From Armatimonadota bacterium (GTDB lineage: Bacteria > Armatimonadota > Zipacnadia > Zipacnadales > JABUFB01), in the NCBI GenBank assembly GCA_013314775.1, contig JABUFB010000005.1, positions 62,001 through 126,000 of the forward strand: DNA of 64,000 nucleotides, given 5' to 3'. Shown in pieces: positions 43,301-50,261 of the stretch. Each line of letters opens with the position of its first letter. Position 1 is the stretch's first letter. Both the position numbers and the translations under genes were made by a program. The notes under the pieces are model-generated. The model was not told the DNA's origin and did not search any database. It saw only the letters and a list, made by a program, of their open reading frames with translations.

Positions 43301-43540
43301 GCTCCCCGACGCAAGAGTCAGGCCACCTTTGCCCGAAAGCACCAGCCCAAGCCCGTGTCGCCCCTCTCCGCTTTGCGCTTCTACGGCCTGAGCATCGCGT
43401 CCGTGCTCCGAACTGTCCTTGCCCAGCGCTGCGGGGTCTTCGAAACGGTACCAGGCGAAGGGCGTGCTGTCGGCCTGGCACCAGCACGGCAGCACAATGA
43501 GCATCGTGAGCACCACCAGTCGCAGTATGACATCGGGCAT
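40352..43540 (-). CDS. LamG / GH99-like (WbsX) / LamG secreted protein
   Basis: A 1062-residue exported protein (signal near MPDVILRLVVLTMLIVLPCW). An N-terminal LamG domain (~30-200, 'SVVNLAGVFMLRIDPPGEAR', 'AVASWDGSMASLWVNGQEY') is followed by an NEW3/CARDB-like region. The central ~470-830 is a GH99/WbsX-like TIM barrel: 'DILVGAHYCPLWKQGARGSG', 'INFFVYCWYRASQGGPVEQF', 'KFTIMWENQARGRSG', 'DNKPVLFIYRPEYLVDDLG' and 'ILLDNWNEFGEGHYISP'. A second LamG domain ends the protein ('TVSCWIKVGEPGQQDKWF'). The start at 43540 has AAGGGGGCC upstream. It heads a three-gene operon and is divergent from the PL11-like lyase. Endo-acting glycoside hydrolysis is plausible but unproven. Confidence 0.8.
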   Translation of the reverse strand: MPDVILRLVVLTMLIVLPCWCQADSTPFAWYRFEDPAALGKDSSEHGRDAQAVEAQSGEGRHGLGLVLSGKGGLTLASGSVPDLSRGFTVDLWFRPDTVSENASVVNLAGVFMLRIDPPGEARRLSFFPDLNGSLEPRVRGPILEAGQWYHAVASWDGSMASLWVNGQEYSQSRPGRVTGGREPLLVGLPFKWAPAGFKGVIDEVRLYDRALSATEVLGAQFGLAPDPQGPRTTEARLLPEHWQRVSGEVSATPEGLLLKTAPSEPGIAHRRLQLPVGDKPFVSLRMSVSTGNRGKLLFQTSAGPGAAVIPLRADGKMHSYVVDLSDVPQWSGDLLMLALVPSDREAETRLASLTVAATPEVQAEVVPLRVLSGRPIIRAGREAQIRAEVTNYGGIAHDVTLQLDPPPGVEVLEGNPQLIASLPHLARGEASWTVRAETPGIVQFGLRISVDGAESSQSTWPIRFDPAVDVPKADYVPAPQPPKSDILVGAHYCPLWKQGARGSGWELIEPFPEREPALSWYDEHNPEVTDWEIKWALDHGINFFVYCWYRASQGGPVEQFLGHAIHDGLFNARYRDQFKFTIMWENQARGRSGVASEEDFLTNLLPWWIDNYFKRPEYLKIDNKPVLFIYRPEYLVDDLGSVENVRMALNKARQACVDAGFAGLILLGEYRGTDPRPLQLMADEGLDYTFAYCWPMSAERPTGREAIEAQERYWKKHAEQGIIPEVLTVSMGWDSTPWHYSSSIWRLTPEEFSEACSRAKAMAQSFPETSLGSKMILLDNWNEFGEGHYISPHREYGFGYLDAARKAFTDDPPHVDLVPEDLGLGPYDSLYRGFKERIAHCAQRMVAESGLEADLEAWYTFDEPEDTGYAWDWTGNGRGGFITDAARVPGVKGKALVCDGGAVTVPGPNLKFKMRELTVSCWIKVGEPGQQDKWFINSLHGPGNAGFRMGVTSGGRLCFAVPVSGWSHHLVSAEPLPVGRWIHVVGTCNGEMIRLFADGKPCGQMERRGRINWDGHNMTIGNYEAGHRAYFRGVLDEVRIYSRALSADEVAKMAQDAPAGE

Positions 43541-43713
43541 CCTGGCCCCCTTGCGTCCCATCCGGTAAGCCTCCTTCGTCGAACTCAGACGTGCTGAGGG
43601 AACGTCAACGCATGCGCGGGCGTTGGTCCCAAGGAATCCGCATTATCGGCGGTGAACAGACTCGGGTCATATTTCCGTCTGCGCGCTCACAGACCTTCAA
43701 ATGGAGGAACATC

Positions 43714-46700
43714 ATGCCGCGGTTTGTTGCCCTGATGCTCTTGTTGCTCTTGCCCCTGTTGGTGTCCGCCCAGCAGGAGTTGGTCTTCGAAGCGGAGGAC
43801 GTTTCCTCACCTTCGGAGGCCTGGGCGAAGGATATCACGCCCAAGGACCGCTGGAATCTGTGGTCGAAGGACAAGGACGCGGAGCTCAAGTGGTCCGGCG
43901 GCAAGGTCTTGCAGTCCCCACAGGTGATGCAGGACCGTGAGAAGCCGGAGGACGGGGCTCCAGTGCTCCACGTGGTCCTCGAGAATATCCCCGACGGGCG
44001 CTACCAGGTGGTGCTCAAGTATGGGCGCGCCCTGGCGGCATCTCTCGACCAGGAGAAGTGGATCAACCTGTCCAATACGGGCGGCGAACTCGGGCGCTTC
44101 GACATCACTGGCGGAAAGTTCGAGTTCTGGGTGGACGACCGGTTCGCGGACGCCAACAGCCCCGGGTTCACGTACTTCGACAACATTCGGCTCATCCCGC
44201 TCATGGCCGAAAAGAACGGCGTCACCAACGGGGACTTCCAGGCAGGCAATGATATGCCCGGCAGCGGCTGGAGCTGGTTCTCCCGGGAACAGAAGGGTGG
44301 CGTGACTTTCTCCGATGAGGGCCGCAACGGATCGCGCTGTGCACTGATCACTCACGAGGGCGAGCGCGACTACGCCTTTACCAACGCCGGCAGGCTCAAC
44401 GTAGAGCCCGGGCAGACCTGGGTCGCTTCCGCATGGATGAAGTGCGAAAACACCGACAGTGCAGACCTGGCCATCGTGGCGCTTTCGGGCGGCAAGCTGG
44501 TGAGCTGGAGTATCGGCTCGGACGGCGTCTACGGCACCACAGATTGGAAAAAGGTGCAGGCCGAAGCGTATATCCCCCAGGGCGTGGACCAGATCCACGT
44601 GCGGGTGGTGGGCAGTGGCAATGCGAAGGTCTGGGTCGATGACGTCGCTTTCGAGGCCAGCACTACTCCCCAGCGCGTGCGGCCGAAGGGGCCGGTGAAT
44701 GGCTGGGCAAAGGAGCGCGTGGAAGAGCAGATCACCCGCGGACTGGTCGCTCTGCCCAGGGAGGATGGCAGCGTCTACGTGGGCTGGCGGCTGCTCAAGA
44801 ACGATCCGCCGGACATTGCTTTCAACGTCTATCGGGCCGCCGGACGGATGCTCCCGGTAAAGATCAGTGAGCAGCCGGTCACGAAGACCACGGACTTCAT
44901 CGACATGGACCCACCCCGGGGCATCGACTTCTCCTACTGGGTGAAGCCCGTGGTGGACGGCAAGGAAGGCGTGCCTTCCGACCAGGCCTTCCTTCCCGCC
45001 GATCCAACGCCCACCGGTTATGTATCCATCAAGCTGGACGGTGACTACAGCTTCCAGAAGTGCGGGATCGCCGATCTCGACGGCGACGGCCGGTATGACT
45101 ACGTTCTCAAGCAGCCCGGCGATAACATTGACCCGTACCAGGGCTACTGGACCCCCAGCCCAGACACATACAAGCTCGAGGCATATACCAGTGACGGCGA
45201 GTTCCTTTGGAGGAAGGACCTGGGCTGGGCGATTGAGCGTGGAATCTGGTATTCACCGTGTCTCGTGTTCGACTTCGACGGTGACGGCAAGGCCGAAGTC
45301 GCCGTGAAGACCGGTGACGGCGATCCGCGCGATCCTGATGGTCGCGTACGCTCCGGCCCGGAATATATCTCGATTCTTGACGGCATGACCGGCGAGGAGA
45401 AGGCACGCGCAGACTGGCCCTCGCGACAGGGATTTGGCGGCGGACTGAATGGCTATAACTACGCGTCGCGCAACCAGTTGGGTGTAGGCTACCTCGACGG
45501 CAAGACGCCCTGCCTGCTGGTGGCACGGGGCACTTACACCGTCATGAAGGTGGACGCCTATCAGTACCACGACGGAAAGCTGGAACTGCTCTGGAGCTTC
45601 GACAGCCGCGACGAGGTCGGTCCTTACGCCGGGCAAGGCGCCCATTTCATGCACTCGGCCGACGTGGACGGTGACGGCCGTGATGAGGTCATCCTTGGTT
45701 CCAGCGTCATCGACGATGATGGCAAGGGGCTGTGGACAACGGGCCTCGGTCATCCGGACAAGTGTTATGTGGGGGACATCGACCCCAACCGCCCGGGCAT
45801 GGAGATCTTCTACGTCATCGAGCCACGGCGGAAAGAGAATGGCGTCTGTCTGGTGGATGCAGCCACGGGCGAGATTATCTGGGGGACCAGTTTCGAGACT
45901 TTCCACGTTGGTTCAGGTATGGCGGCGGACATCGACCCGACAAAGCTAGGCATGGAATGCTGGGCATGCGAGGACCCCAAGGGCGACCCTGCCGGGCTGA
46001 AGTATAACAACAACCCGCCGCGCTGGATTTTCTCCGCCTCCGGCGAGTTGCTGGGGCAGGAGGAGAAGGTCCCGTCGATGATCACTGCATACTGGGACGC
46101 GGACGGCCTGCGCGAACTGGTGGGCGGCGGACGGATCTACAAGTACCGCGGGCAGACCGTGGCCCAGGGCATCCAGGGGAGCCAGGTGATATGGGCGGAT
46201 GTCCTCGGCGACTGGCGCGAGGAGATCATCACCAGCGTCAAGGGTGAGATGCGCATCTATTCCACCACCATCCCTGCCAGTGATCGACGCGTCTGCCTCA
46301 TGCAGGACCCCGTCTACCGTATCGACACCGCTAACAACGCCATGGGGTACAATCAGCCGCCGATGACCAGCTACTTCATGGGCCAAAGCGGCGCGGTGCT
46401 CTGGATGGACACGGGCTCTGCATCAATCCGCTTTGGACAGCCGCGAGAAGTCAATGTGGTGCTTGAAGCCCCGGCGAAGCAGGCGGTCCAGGGCACCGTT
46501 GTTCTCACAGGCAGCGACGACCTGACAATTGCGCCTGGGCAGGTCGAGATCAACGCTCCCGCCGGGGGCAAAGCGGAAGCCACCTTTACCGTTTCCCTCC
46601 GCGATAGGCCCGCCTTCCTGGCGGGGGTGAAGAGCCTGGCCTTGACCGCGACGCTAACCGCGGATGAGCCCCTCCAGGCGAGCGCGTCCCTGCGCGCCGA

Positions 46701-47139
46701 GGATGAACTTCCCGAAGGTGCGTTGGTGGTGGAAGCCGAGAGTTTCACGGCGCAGGAGGGTGGGGAGGTCCAAATCCGCGAGGACAAGGTGGGGCACTCC
46801 GGCAAGTCTTTCTCTCACTGGGACGCTGCCGGTCACGCGCTGACATGGAAGGCAGAGGTGCCGGCAGACGGCGAGTATATGCTGGTCGTGCGCTACTGCT
46901 CCACCTGGGACGTGGACCGGGAGATTGCCATCGACGGTGGTCAGCGGGTGAAACAGAGGTTCGTGTCCACTGGCGGCTTCAGCAGCACATCCAGCGACTG
47001 GCTGCACGCTCCCGTCAAGGATGCGGACGGAAAGACGGCATTGCTGTCCCTGAAGGCCGGCGAACATATCATCGAGATGGTGAATACCGACGGCAAGGGG
47101 ATGAACCTGGACTACATCGCCCTGGTACCGAAGGGCTGA
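43714..47139 (+). CDS. Rhamnogalacturonan lyase-like protein (PL11 type)
   Basis: A 1141-residue exported protein (signal MPRFVALMLLLLLPLLVSAQ), start fixed by GGAGG before 43714. N-terminal ~20-330: two carbohydrate-binding-like beta-sandwiches. Residues ~330-940 carry the PL11 eight-bladed propeller pattern: 'GLVALPREDGSVYVGWRLLK', 'IAFNVYRAAGRM', 'CGIADLDGDGRYDYVLKQPG', 'FDFDGDGKAEVAVKTGDGDP', 'NYASRNQLGVGYLDGKTP' and 'SADVDGDGRDEVILGSSVID'. These Asp-rich blades bind calcium. C-terminal ~1010-1141 is CBM35-like ('LVVEAESFTAQEGGEVQIRE'). It would cleave rhamnogalacturonan I backbone by beta-elimination, implying pectin use. It is followed 14 nt later by a small gene. Confidence 0.88.
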   Translation: MPRFVALMLLLLLPLLVSAQQELVFEAEDVSSPSEAWAKDITPKDRWNLWSKDKDAELKWSGGKVLQSPQVMQDREKPEDGAPVLHVVLENIPDGRYQVVLKYGRALAASLDQEKWINLSNTGGELGRFDITGGKFEFWVDDRFADANSPGFTYFDNIRLIPLMAEKNGVTNGDFQAGNDMPGSGWSWFSREQKGGVTFSDEGRNGSRCALITHEGERDYAFTNAGRLNVEPGQTWVASAWMKCENTDSADLAIVALSGGKLVSWSIGSDGVYGTTDWKKVQAEAYIPQGVDQIHVRVVGSGNAKVWVDDVAFEASTTPQRVRPKGPVNGWAKERVEEQITRGLVALPREDGSVYVGWRLLKNDPPDIAFNVYRAAGRMLPVKISEQPVTKTTDFIDMDPPRGIDFSYWVKPVVDGKEGVPSDQAFLPADPTPTGYVSIKLDGDYSFQKCGIADLDGDGRYDYVLKQPGDNIDPYQGYWTPSPDTYKLEAYTSDGEFLWRKDLGWAIERGIWYSPCLVFDFDGDGKAEVAVKTGDGDPRDPDGRVRSGPEYISILDGMTGEEKARADWPSRQGFGGGLNGYNYASRNQLGVGYLDGKTPCLLVARGTYTVMKVDAYQYHDGKLELLWSFDSRDEVGPYAGQGAHFMHSADVDGDGRDEVILGSSVIDDDGKGLWTTGLGHPDKCYVGDIDPNRPGMEIFYVIEPRRKENGVCLVDAATGEIIWGTSFETFHVGSGMAADIDPTKLGMECWACEDPKGDPAGLKYNNNPPRWIFSASGELLGQEEKVPSMITAYWDADGLRELVGGGRIYKYRGQTVAQGIQGSQVIWADVLGDWREEIITSVKGEMRIYSTTIPASDRRVCLMQDPVYRIDTANNAMGYNQPPMTSYFMGQSGAVLWMDTGSASIRFGQPREVNVVLEAPAKQAVQGTVVLTGSDDLTIAPGQVEINAPAGGKAEATFTVSLRDRPAFLAGVKSLALTATLTADEPLQASASLRAEDELPEGALVVEAESFTAQEGGEVQIREDKVGHSGKSFSHWDAAGHALTWKAEVPADGEYMLVVRYCSTWDVDREIAIDGGQRVKQRFVSTGGFSSTSSDWLHAPVKDADGKTALLSLKAGEHIIEMVNTDGKGMNLDYIALVPKG

Positions 47140-47153
47140 AAGGAGTCGATACG

Positions 47154-47387
47154 ATGTCGGACGGCACTGAAGCCACACTCATCGCAACCTGCGCAGACTA
47201 CCTCAAGACGACTTACGGCGAGGAACTGCTGGAGTGGGACATCCTGGACAACTCTGTGGACAATGGCAACGGCCGCCTGCGGATGGAGTGCGTTGTGCGG
47301 GCAGGCGCGAGCCGGTCCCGGTGGCAGAAGACCTTCACCTTCAAGAACGGCAGGGTCACGAATATGACGTGGCAATACCTCGGGTAA
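47154..47387 (+). CDS. 77-residue hypothetical protein
   Basis: A small protein starting at ATG 47154 with AAAGGAG about 8 nt upstream, 14 nt after the PL11-like stop. The sequence (MSDGTEATLIATCADYLKTT..., ending NGRVTNMTWQYLG) is rich in beta strands after an N-terminal helix and has no signal peptide or cysteine pair. I do not recognise the family. The good ribosome site and tight spacing support it as real and co-transcribed. Confidence 0.65.
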   Translation: MSDGTEATLIATCADYLKTTYGEELLEWDILDNSVDNGNGRLRMECVVRAGASRSRWQKTFTFKNGRVTNMTWQYLG

Positions 47388-47425
47388 TGCATGCAAGAGG
47401 GCCGGTCCTTCAGTAATGAAAGACC

Positions 47426-47454
47426 TTGCTCAAAGCTTCTCTTTTCTGTAAGAT
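47426..47454 (+). promoter_or_regulatory. Sigma-70-type promoter of the prepilin-like gene
   Basis: TTGCTC at 47426-47431 and TAAGAT at 47449-47454 with a 17-bp spacer in a locally AT-rich stretch. The predicted transcription start near 47461 places the hairpin at 47466-47495 at the very 5' end of the message. Confidence 0.55.
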
Positions 47455-47465
47455 GCAGGGGTCCA

Positions 47466-47495
47466 GGTGGCGCTCCAATTGTGTGGAGCGCCACC
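47466..47495 (+). promoter_or_regulatory. Perfect 12-bp hairpin in the prepilin 5' leader
   Basis: GGTGGCGCTCCA and its exact complement enclose an ATTGTG loop. It lies between the predicted transcription start and the AGGAGG at about 47506-47511. It could be a terminator for the gene ending at 47387, but the upstream promoter makes a 5' stabilising or regulatory stem-loop at least as likely. Confidence 0.6.
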
Positions 47496-47523
47496 GTTAT
47501 CTCTCCAGGAGGTCCTTTGCGCA

Positions 47524-48189
47524 ATGGTTCGACGTTCCGGCTTCACTCTCATTGAACTGCTCGTGGTCATCGCCATCATAGCCATACTCGCCGCGATCCT
47601 CTTTCCCGTGTTTGCGAGGGCGCGGGAGAAGGCCCGTGCCGCGTCCTGCCAGTCCAATCTCAAACAGATCGGCATCGCCTGGGCCATGTACATCCAGGAC
47701 TACGACGAAACGCTGCCGGGCTTGTACACCGTGACCCCGGGGCTTTCCGGAGGGTACTTCCACACACCCGAGGTCCTCAACCCCTACGTCAAGAATGTGC
47801 AGCTGTGGCTTTGCCCCTCGGACAAGTCCTCCTACCAGGCTTTCCAGGACCCGCCTGGTCTGAACATCAACTACGGCTACAACCAGAGCCGGTTCGCCCA
47901 GGCCTCAGTCCAGTTTGACGGCTTCCTTCCCCTGGCCAAGATCGACGACCCTGCCCAGACCATCGTCTTCATGGACGACACAAACCTGTATGCCGGGCCT
48001 TACAACCCCTACGTTCCGGTAGGCTACAATCCGGCGGAGAATGTGCCCAACGACCCGACGCAGGCCAACACTGCAAGCTGCCGCGCGGTCCCGCGCCACA
48101 ATGACATGTACAACATCCTCTTCGCGGATTCGCACGTGAAGACGATGAAGGACACCCAGTACCGCCACTGGTCCTACTGGACCGACTAA
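47524..48189 (+). CDS. Type IV pilin-like/DUF1559-like prepilin
   Basis: A 221-residue protein with a class III prepilin leader: MVRRSG followed by [20 protein letters not shown], the G6/F7 cleavage site for prepilin peptidase and Glu at +5. The next segment, '[16 protein letters not shown]' then '[18 protein letters not shown]', is the form I associate with Armatimonadota, whose genomes carry many such pseudopilin-like proteins. The remaining ~150 residues form a beta-rich head with an '[18 protein letters not shown]' end resembling the H-X9-DG motif of DUF1559 proteins. Start 47524 has AGGAGG upstream. It is probably a minor pseudopilin or surface protein; an exact role is not visible. Confidence 0.88.
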   Translation: MVRRSGFTLIELLVVIAIIAILAAILFPVFARAREKARAASCQSNLKQIGIAWAMYIQDYDETLPGLYTVTPGLSGGYFHTPEVLNPYVKNVQLWLCPSDKSSYQAFQDPPGLNINYGYNQSRFAQASVQFDGFLPLAKIDDPAQTIVFMDDTNLYAGPYNPYVPVGYNPAENVPNDPTQANTASCRAVPRHNDMYNILFADSHVKTMKDTQYRHWSYWTD

Positions 48190-48222
48190 CCTTCTGGCTC
48201 TCGCCCCATCACCCTGCAAACA

Positions 48223-48255
48223 CGCGCAGCACGGCGACCCTTCGCCGTGCTGCGC
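48223..48255. terminator. Terminator hairpin, probable group IIC intron target
   Basis: A perfect stem of about 14 bp (GCGCAGCACGGCGA / TCGCCGTGCTGCGC) with a CCCT loop starts ~35 nt after the prepilin stop. It would serve both the prepilin gene and the convergent MBL gene, whose stop now lies beyond the intron. Group IIC introns are known to insert right behind such stem-loops. Confidence 0.75.
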
Positions 48256-48261
48256 TGATTC

Positions 48262-50123
48262 GTATGCCGGGCATGTTCATGATCTCGGAGGTGGAAGTCC
48301 TCTACGGTATCGGAGACCGTAACCGTTAAGCGAAGGCAAGGGCGTCGCCGCGAGGCGGGGTCTGAAAGAAGCCTTAGCCACAGCCACGACCTGACGAACA
48401 GAAATCGGATAGAAGGCATCGAGCGCCGGGTGAGCTGGCGAACGACAGTGAAACCCGAGGTCTCCAAAGGCGGCCCGGTGTAAATCCGGCAGGTGCGGGG
48501 CGAAAGATCATGGGCTTATCCCGGGAGATCTGCCTGTCTGCCACAGATGTGGCTACCTGATCGGCAACGGTCGGGGATGGGCGGGCAGAAGTCAGCAAAG
48601 GCCATAGTACCTCGCCGTGTGAGGGAAGGGCTGAACACCAGCTACAAGGACCCACGTGAGGGATCGGACACGTCATGCGGCAGAAAACCAGGCAACTGGC
48701 CTTCGACTGGGGGGAGGACGGTGAATTCCGTCCGGGCCTCAGTGAAGGGCTCGACACGTGCCTGCCGCCTTCACGCACGGGAGCCTTGGCGCACGGCCTG
48801 ATGGAGGCTGTGGTTGCCGCCGACAATATGCGGCAAGCTCTGAAGCGCGTCTGCGCGAACAAGGGCAGCCCCGGCGTCGACGGGATGAGGGTCGACGAAT
48901 TGAAGGGCTACCTGACGGGCGCGTGGCCGCAAATCCGCAAGGCCCTGCTGGAGGGGACATATCGCCCGCAGCCGGTGAAGCGAGTGGACATTCCGAAGCC
49001 GGATGGCGGGACACGACAGCTGGGCGTCCCGACAGTGTTGGACCGGCTGATCCAGCAGGCGCTGCTGCAAGTGTTGTTCCCGCTGTACGAGCCCACGTTT
49101 TCTCCCCACAGCTACGGCTTCCGTCCGGGCAGAAACGCCCACCAGGCTGTGGAAGCGGCCCGCGGATACGTGGCGGAAGGGAAGATGTGGGTGGTGGACC
49201 TCGACCTTGAGAAGTTCTTCGACCGGGTGAACCACGACGTGTTGATGGGCCTTGTCCGGCAGCGCATCGGCGACCGGCGCGTGCTGCGCCTGATCCGCCG
49301 GTACCTGCAGGCCGGTGTCCTGTTCAACGGCGTGGTGACGGACCGGTACGAGGGCACACCTCAGGGCGGTCCGCTGTCTCCGCTGCTTGCCAACATCCTG
49401 CTGAACGAGTTGGACAGGGAGCTGGAGCGCCGAGGCCATTGCTTCTGTCGGTACGCCGACGACTGCAACATCTACGTCGGCAGCCGACGCGCGGGCCTTC
49501 GCGTGATGAGTTCGGTGACGGAGTTCCTGGAACGCAGGCTGCGATTGCGAGTGAACCGCGACAAGAGCGCGGTTGCCCGTCCGTGGCATCGCAAGTTCCT
49601 TGGCTATCGGATCATCCTGCAACGTGAAGTGCGCCTGACCATCGCCCCGGAAAGCCTGCAGCGCGCGAAGCACAAGATACGTTGCCTCACGCGCCGCAAT
49701 CGGGGAGTGAGCCTGGAGCGAGTGCTGCAAGAGCTGCGGACGTTCACCGACGGTTGGGTGACGTATTTCCGCTACGCGCGCAGCCCTTCGCTGTTCAGGG
49801 AGTTGGATCAATGGATCAGGCGTCGCCTGCGGTGCTACGTATGGAAGCAGTGGAAGAAACCTCGAAACCGAGCGCGGGAACTGATGAAGGCGGGCGTGGC
49901 CCCGGACCTGGCCTGGAGGACGGCCTATAGTGGGGCGAGGCTGTGGCGTATGGCGGGAAGCCGCGCCCTGACCCAAGCACTGAGCAATAGACGACTTCGG
50001 AACTGGGCTATCACAGCCTACTTGAACGGTACGAGGCGCTTGCCGCTGCGTGAACCGCCCGGTGCGGACCCGCATGCCGGGTGGTGTGGGAGGCGGGGTC
50101 GGCAACGACCCCGCCTACCCGAT
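48262..50123 (+). mobile_element. Group II intron, bacterial class C (IIC) type
   Basis: About 1.86 kb. The 5' part contains the familiar domain I segments GAGGTGGAAGTCC and GGCAAGGGCGTCGCCGCGAG. The RT/maturase lies in the middle. Domain V is visible at 50054-50085: ACCGCCCGG, TGCG, GACC loop, CGCA, TG bulge, CCGGGTGGT. Domain VI is at 50088-50120: an 11-bp stem (AGGCGGGGTCG / CGACCCCGCCT) with a GCAA loop, and a bulged A at 50117 between it and the GGG/CCC base, the expected branch point 7 nt from a GAT 3' end. The 5' boundary (GTATG at 48262) is inferred from distance to the terminator stem and may be off by a few bases, since consensus is GTGYG. Confidence 0.82.
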
Positions 50124-50261
50124 ACCAGACCGGTTATCCTGCGATGTCGACGAAGGCCTCCGTCGCCTGTCCCATGCGCTCGTTCCCGAGGGTCACGTCT
50201 GCGGCGATGGCCACGCGTGGCAGGCCCTTGTAACGCTGGCTCACGGAAAGCTCGAACTTGA
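48675..50261 (+). CDS. ltrA: Group II intron reverse transcriptase/maturase
   Basis: A 528-codon frame whose first ~440 residues match group II intron RTs: 'NKGSPGVDGMRVDELKGYL', 'YRPQPVKRVDIPKPDGGTRQ', 'DRLIQQALLQVLFPLYEPTF', 'SYGFRPGRNAHQAV', 'VVDLDLEKFFDRVNHDVLM', 'GTPQGGPLSPLLANILLNEL' and the catalytic YADD at 260-263, followed by domain X ('FTDGWVTYFRYARSPSLF'). No DNA-binding/endonuclease domain is seen, as usual for class C. The frame does not stop in domain IV but runs through domains V and VI and out of the intron to 50261, so the last ~70-80 codons are probably not functional protein; a lost stop or a frameshift is possible. The start has no strong ribosome site. Confidence 0.88.
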   Translation: MRQKTRQLAFDWGEDGEFRPGLSEGLDTCLPPSRTGALAHGLMEAVVAADNMRQALKRVCANKGSPGVDGMRVDELKGYLTGAWPQIRKALLEGTYRPQPVKRVDIPKPDGGTRQLGVPTVLDRLIQQALLQVLFPLYEPTFSPHSYGFRPGRNAHQAVEAARGYVAEGKMWVVDLDLEKFFDRVNHDVLMGLVRQRIGDRRVLRLIRRYLQAGVLFNGVVTDRYEGTPQGGPLSPLLANILLNELDRELERRGHCFCRYADDCNIYVGSRRAGLRVMSSVTEFLERRLRLRVNRDKSAVARPWHRKFLGYRIILQREVRLTIAPESLQRAKHKIRCLTRRNRGVSLERVLQELRTFTDGWVTYFRYARSPSLFRELDQWIRRRLRCYVWKQWKKPRNRARELMKAGVAPDLAWRTAYSGARLWRMAGSRALTQALSNRRLRNWAITAYLNGTRRLPLREPPGADPHAGWCGRRGRQRPRLPDTRPVILRCRRRPPSPVPCARSRGSRLRRWPRVAGPCNAGSRKART

